Shown here piece after piece: positions 14,236 to 15,130 of a stretch of 15,130 nt of DNA. The stretch comes from Bacteroidales bacterium UBA3623 (GTDB lineage Bacteria > Bacteroidota > Bacteroidia > Bacteroidales > UBA932). Numbering within the stretch: the stretch's first letter is position 1; each line of letters starts with the position of its first letter. Under the pieces are notes generated by a model, which was not told where the DNA came from, searched no databases, and was given only the letters and a program-made list of their open reading frames with translations. The stretch is taken from positions 725 through 15,854 of the forward strand of contig DFLI01000083.1 of NCBI GenBank assembly GCA_002373715.1, given 5' to 3'. The position numbers were made by a program, and so were the translations under genes.

Positions 14236-14460
14236 CTAATATTCTTCCTCGTTCCACATGAAGTCTTCCTTGGTGGGGTAGTCCGGCCAGATGTCTTCAA
14301 TGGATTCGTAAATTTCGGAGTTATCGTCGTCCAGTTCTTCCAGGTTTTCAATTACCTCGTCGGGAGCGCAGGTGCGGGTTGCGTAGTCGATGAGTTCCTC
14401 TTTGGTGGCAGGCCACGGAGCGTCGTCCAGGCTGCTGGCTAGTTCGAGTGTCCAAAACAT
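14236..14460 (-). CDS. DUF2795 family small acidic protein
   Basis: The 74-residue, strongly acidic protein matches the DUF2795 pattern known from many Bacteroidota: MFWTLELASSLDDAPWPATK, then ELIDYATRTCAPDEVIENL, then IWPDYPTKEDF and the acidic end WNEEEY. These proteins are short, helical and single-domain; no function is established. The gene is divergent from folE across a 155-base intergenic region. Its last 18 coding bases and part of its stop codon lie in the 20-bp direct repeat that also occurs at 13028, so its 3' end appears to be an insertion site; the coding sequence is intact. A purine-poor, T-rich region precedes the ATG, with no Shine-Dalgarno. Confidence 0.85.
   Translation of the reverse strand: MFWTLELASSLDDAPWPATKEELIDYATRTCAPDEVIENLEELDDDNSEIYESIEDIWPDYPTKEDFMWNEEEY
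14237..14256. repeat. Right 20-bp direct repeat, inside the DUF2795 3' end
   Basis: Identical to 13028-13047. In this copy the stop is TAG (14236-14238) instead of TAA, with NEEEY conserved. Confidence 0.95.
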
Positions 14461-14525
14461 AGTGAGTATCTTTTTTTTTGTTTATTTTTCAGTGCATTAA
14501 TGGGTTACTTACCCAAATGGGGCTG

Positions 14526-14533
14526 CAAAGATA
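14526..14533 (-). promoter_or_regulatory. -7 promoter element for the DUF2795 gene
   Basis: The minus strand reads TATCTTTG, an exact TAnnTTTG match, 65 bases before the ATG at 14460. The implied leader is just under 60 bases and AT-rich. No clear -33 TTTG was found. Confidence 0.45.
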
Positions 14534-14565
14534 GATAAAAAAATGATATAATGAATTTTTTTGCG

Positions 14566-14573
14566 TATTTTTG
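14566..14573 (+). promoter_or_regulatory. -7 promoter element for folE
   Basis: TATTTTTG is an exact TAnnTTTG match located 42 bases before the folE ATG, giving a leader of about 35 bases. The -33 region has no good TTTG. It lies about 32 bases from the opposing DUF2795 element, so the two promoters are back to back. Confidence 0.5.
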
Positions 14574-14615
14574 CAATCCTTTTTTACGAAAATTGTTTGC
14601 TACAAAGAATAGACC

Positions 14616-15130
14616 ATGGCATACCGGAAAATAGAAGAATACGATGAAAAGACCACGCAGGAGATTGCGGGGCACATCAAGGCCATCCTGGGCCTGCTGG
14701 GAGAAGACACCTCCCGGGAGGGACTGCTTAAAACCCCCGAGCGGGTGGCCAAAGCCATGCAGTTTCTCACCCAGGGCTATTTCCAGGACGGAGAGACCAT
14801 CGTGAAGAGCGCCCTTTTCCAGGAGCCTTACAATCACATGGTCATTGTGAAGGACATTGAGCTCTTCTCTCTTTGTGAGCATCACATGCTGCCTTTCATT
14901 GGCAAGGCCCATGTGGCCTATATTCCTAAAGGAGAAATCACCGGCCTGAGCAAGGTGGCCCGCGTGGTGGAAACCTATGCCCGCCGCCTGCAGGTGCAGG
15001 AGCGTCTTACCGAGCAAATCCGTGACTGCCTGCAGGACTCCCTGAACCCGCTGGGCGTGGCGGTGGTTATAGAGGCCATGCACACTTGCATGTCCATGCG
15101 CGGCGTTCAGAAATCCAACGCCATCACCAC
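14616..15130 (+). CDS. folE: GTP cyclohydrolase I (3' partial)
   Basis: The frame is open from the ATG at 14616 to the window end: 171 complete codons, missing about 20 at the C-terminus. It has the FolE core: EDTSREGLLKTPERVAKAM (30-48), LFSLCEHHMLPFIGKAHVAY in the active-site region with zinc ligands C87 and H90, GLSKVARVVETYARRLQVQE (110-129), and the third ligand C158 in MHTCMSMRGVQ. The enzyme converts GTP to 7,8-dihydroneopterin triphosphate and formate, the first step of tetrahydrofolate (and, in some bacteria, queuosine) synthesis, as a cytoplasmic decamer. It is the canonical zinc-type FolE1, not FolE2. Start chosen as the first ATG in frame, after a promoter element at 14566; no Shine-Dalgarno. 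No folate genes adjoin it within the window. Confidence 0.97.
   Translation, partial: MAYRKIEEYDEKTTQEIAGHIKAILGLLGEDTSREGLLKTPERVAKAMQFLTQGYFQDGETIVKSALFQEPYNHMVIVKDIELFSLCEHHMLPFIGKAHVAYIPKGEITGLSKVARVVETYARRLQVQERLTEQIRDCLQDSLNPLGVAVVIEAMHTCMSMRGVQKSNAIT

Larger units (their letters stand above)
13028..14256. mobile_element. Putative single-gene cassette inserted at the 3' end of the DUF2795 gene
   Basis: The stretch between the two 20-bp direct repeats is 1.2 kb. It holds one full gene (BRO-N family, commonly phage-borne), its promoter, a 27-bp palindrome and three 12-bp repeats. The right repeat is the last codons of the DUF2795 gene; the left repeat regenerates the same ending followed by a terminator. 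Preserved gene ends with a duplicated core are typical of site-specific integration. No recombinase is encoded, so movement would have to be in trans. A local duplication is an alternative explanation. Confidence 0.4.

Noticed and set aside
14505..15083. 192-codon minus-strand ORF opposite folE
   Set aside because: folE on the plus strand is unmistakable; it only lacks a stop because the window ends.

Overview
The window looks like a piece of a Bacteroidota (probably Bacteroidales) chromosome of moderately high GC. The evidence is repeated TAnnTTTG-type -7 promoter elements in front of genes on both strands, mostly weak or absent Shine-Dalgarno sequences, a DUF2795 protein of the kind common in Bacteroidetes, and an outer-membrane peptidase/propeller/barrel protein. 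No rRNA, tRNA, CRISPR array or transposase was seen.

Layout. Positions 1-4384 (+ strand): the 3' part of an Amidohydro_3-family (YtcJ/NfdA-like) metal hydrolase, a gap with a 54-codon ORF and a terminator-like hairpin, a second and complete amidohydrolase behind its own promoter, a 34-codon basic ORF, and a MATE-family multidrug/metabolite exporter. Positions 4445-5164 (+): a secreted class A non-specific acid phosphatase, ending 4 bases from the end of a convergent operon.

Positions 5169-11718 (- strand, transcribed from the right) form a tight four-gene cluster with gaps of 20, -1 and 6 bases. It encodes an exported repeat protein of unknown function, a 994-residue outer-membrane protein joining a HExxH peptidase, a beta-propeller and a beta-barrel, a PrsW-family intramembrane metalloprotease, and a polytopic membrane protein with a C-terminal AraC-type DNA-binding domain. 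The combination of surface protease, intramembrane protease and membrane-bound transcription factor suggests an envelope sensing or signalling unit. This is the best candidate here for an undescribed system, but the function is inference.

Positions 11792-12931 (-): a YxjG/YxjH-type MetE C-terminal-like methionine synthase. Positions 12998-14256: a strong intrinsic terminator, a 27-codon ORF, a BRO-N (prophage antirepressor/DinD-like) gene with a good promoter, a 27-bp perfect palindrome and 12-bp tandem repeats. All of this except the terminator lies between two exact 20-bp direct repeats. The right-hand repeat is the 3' end of the DUF2795 gene (14236-14460, -), and the left-hand repeat recreates the same NEEEY-stop ending. 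This looks like a 1.2-kb single-gene cassette inserted at the 3' end of a host gene.

Positions 14616-15130 (+): folE (GTP cyclohydrolase I), divergent from the DUF2795 gene and cut by the window end.
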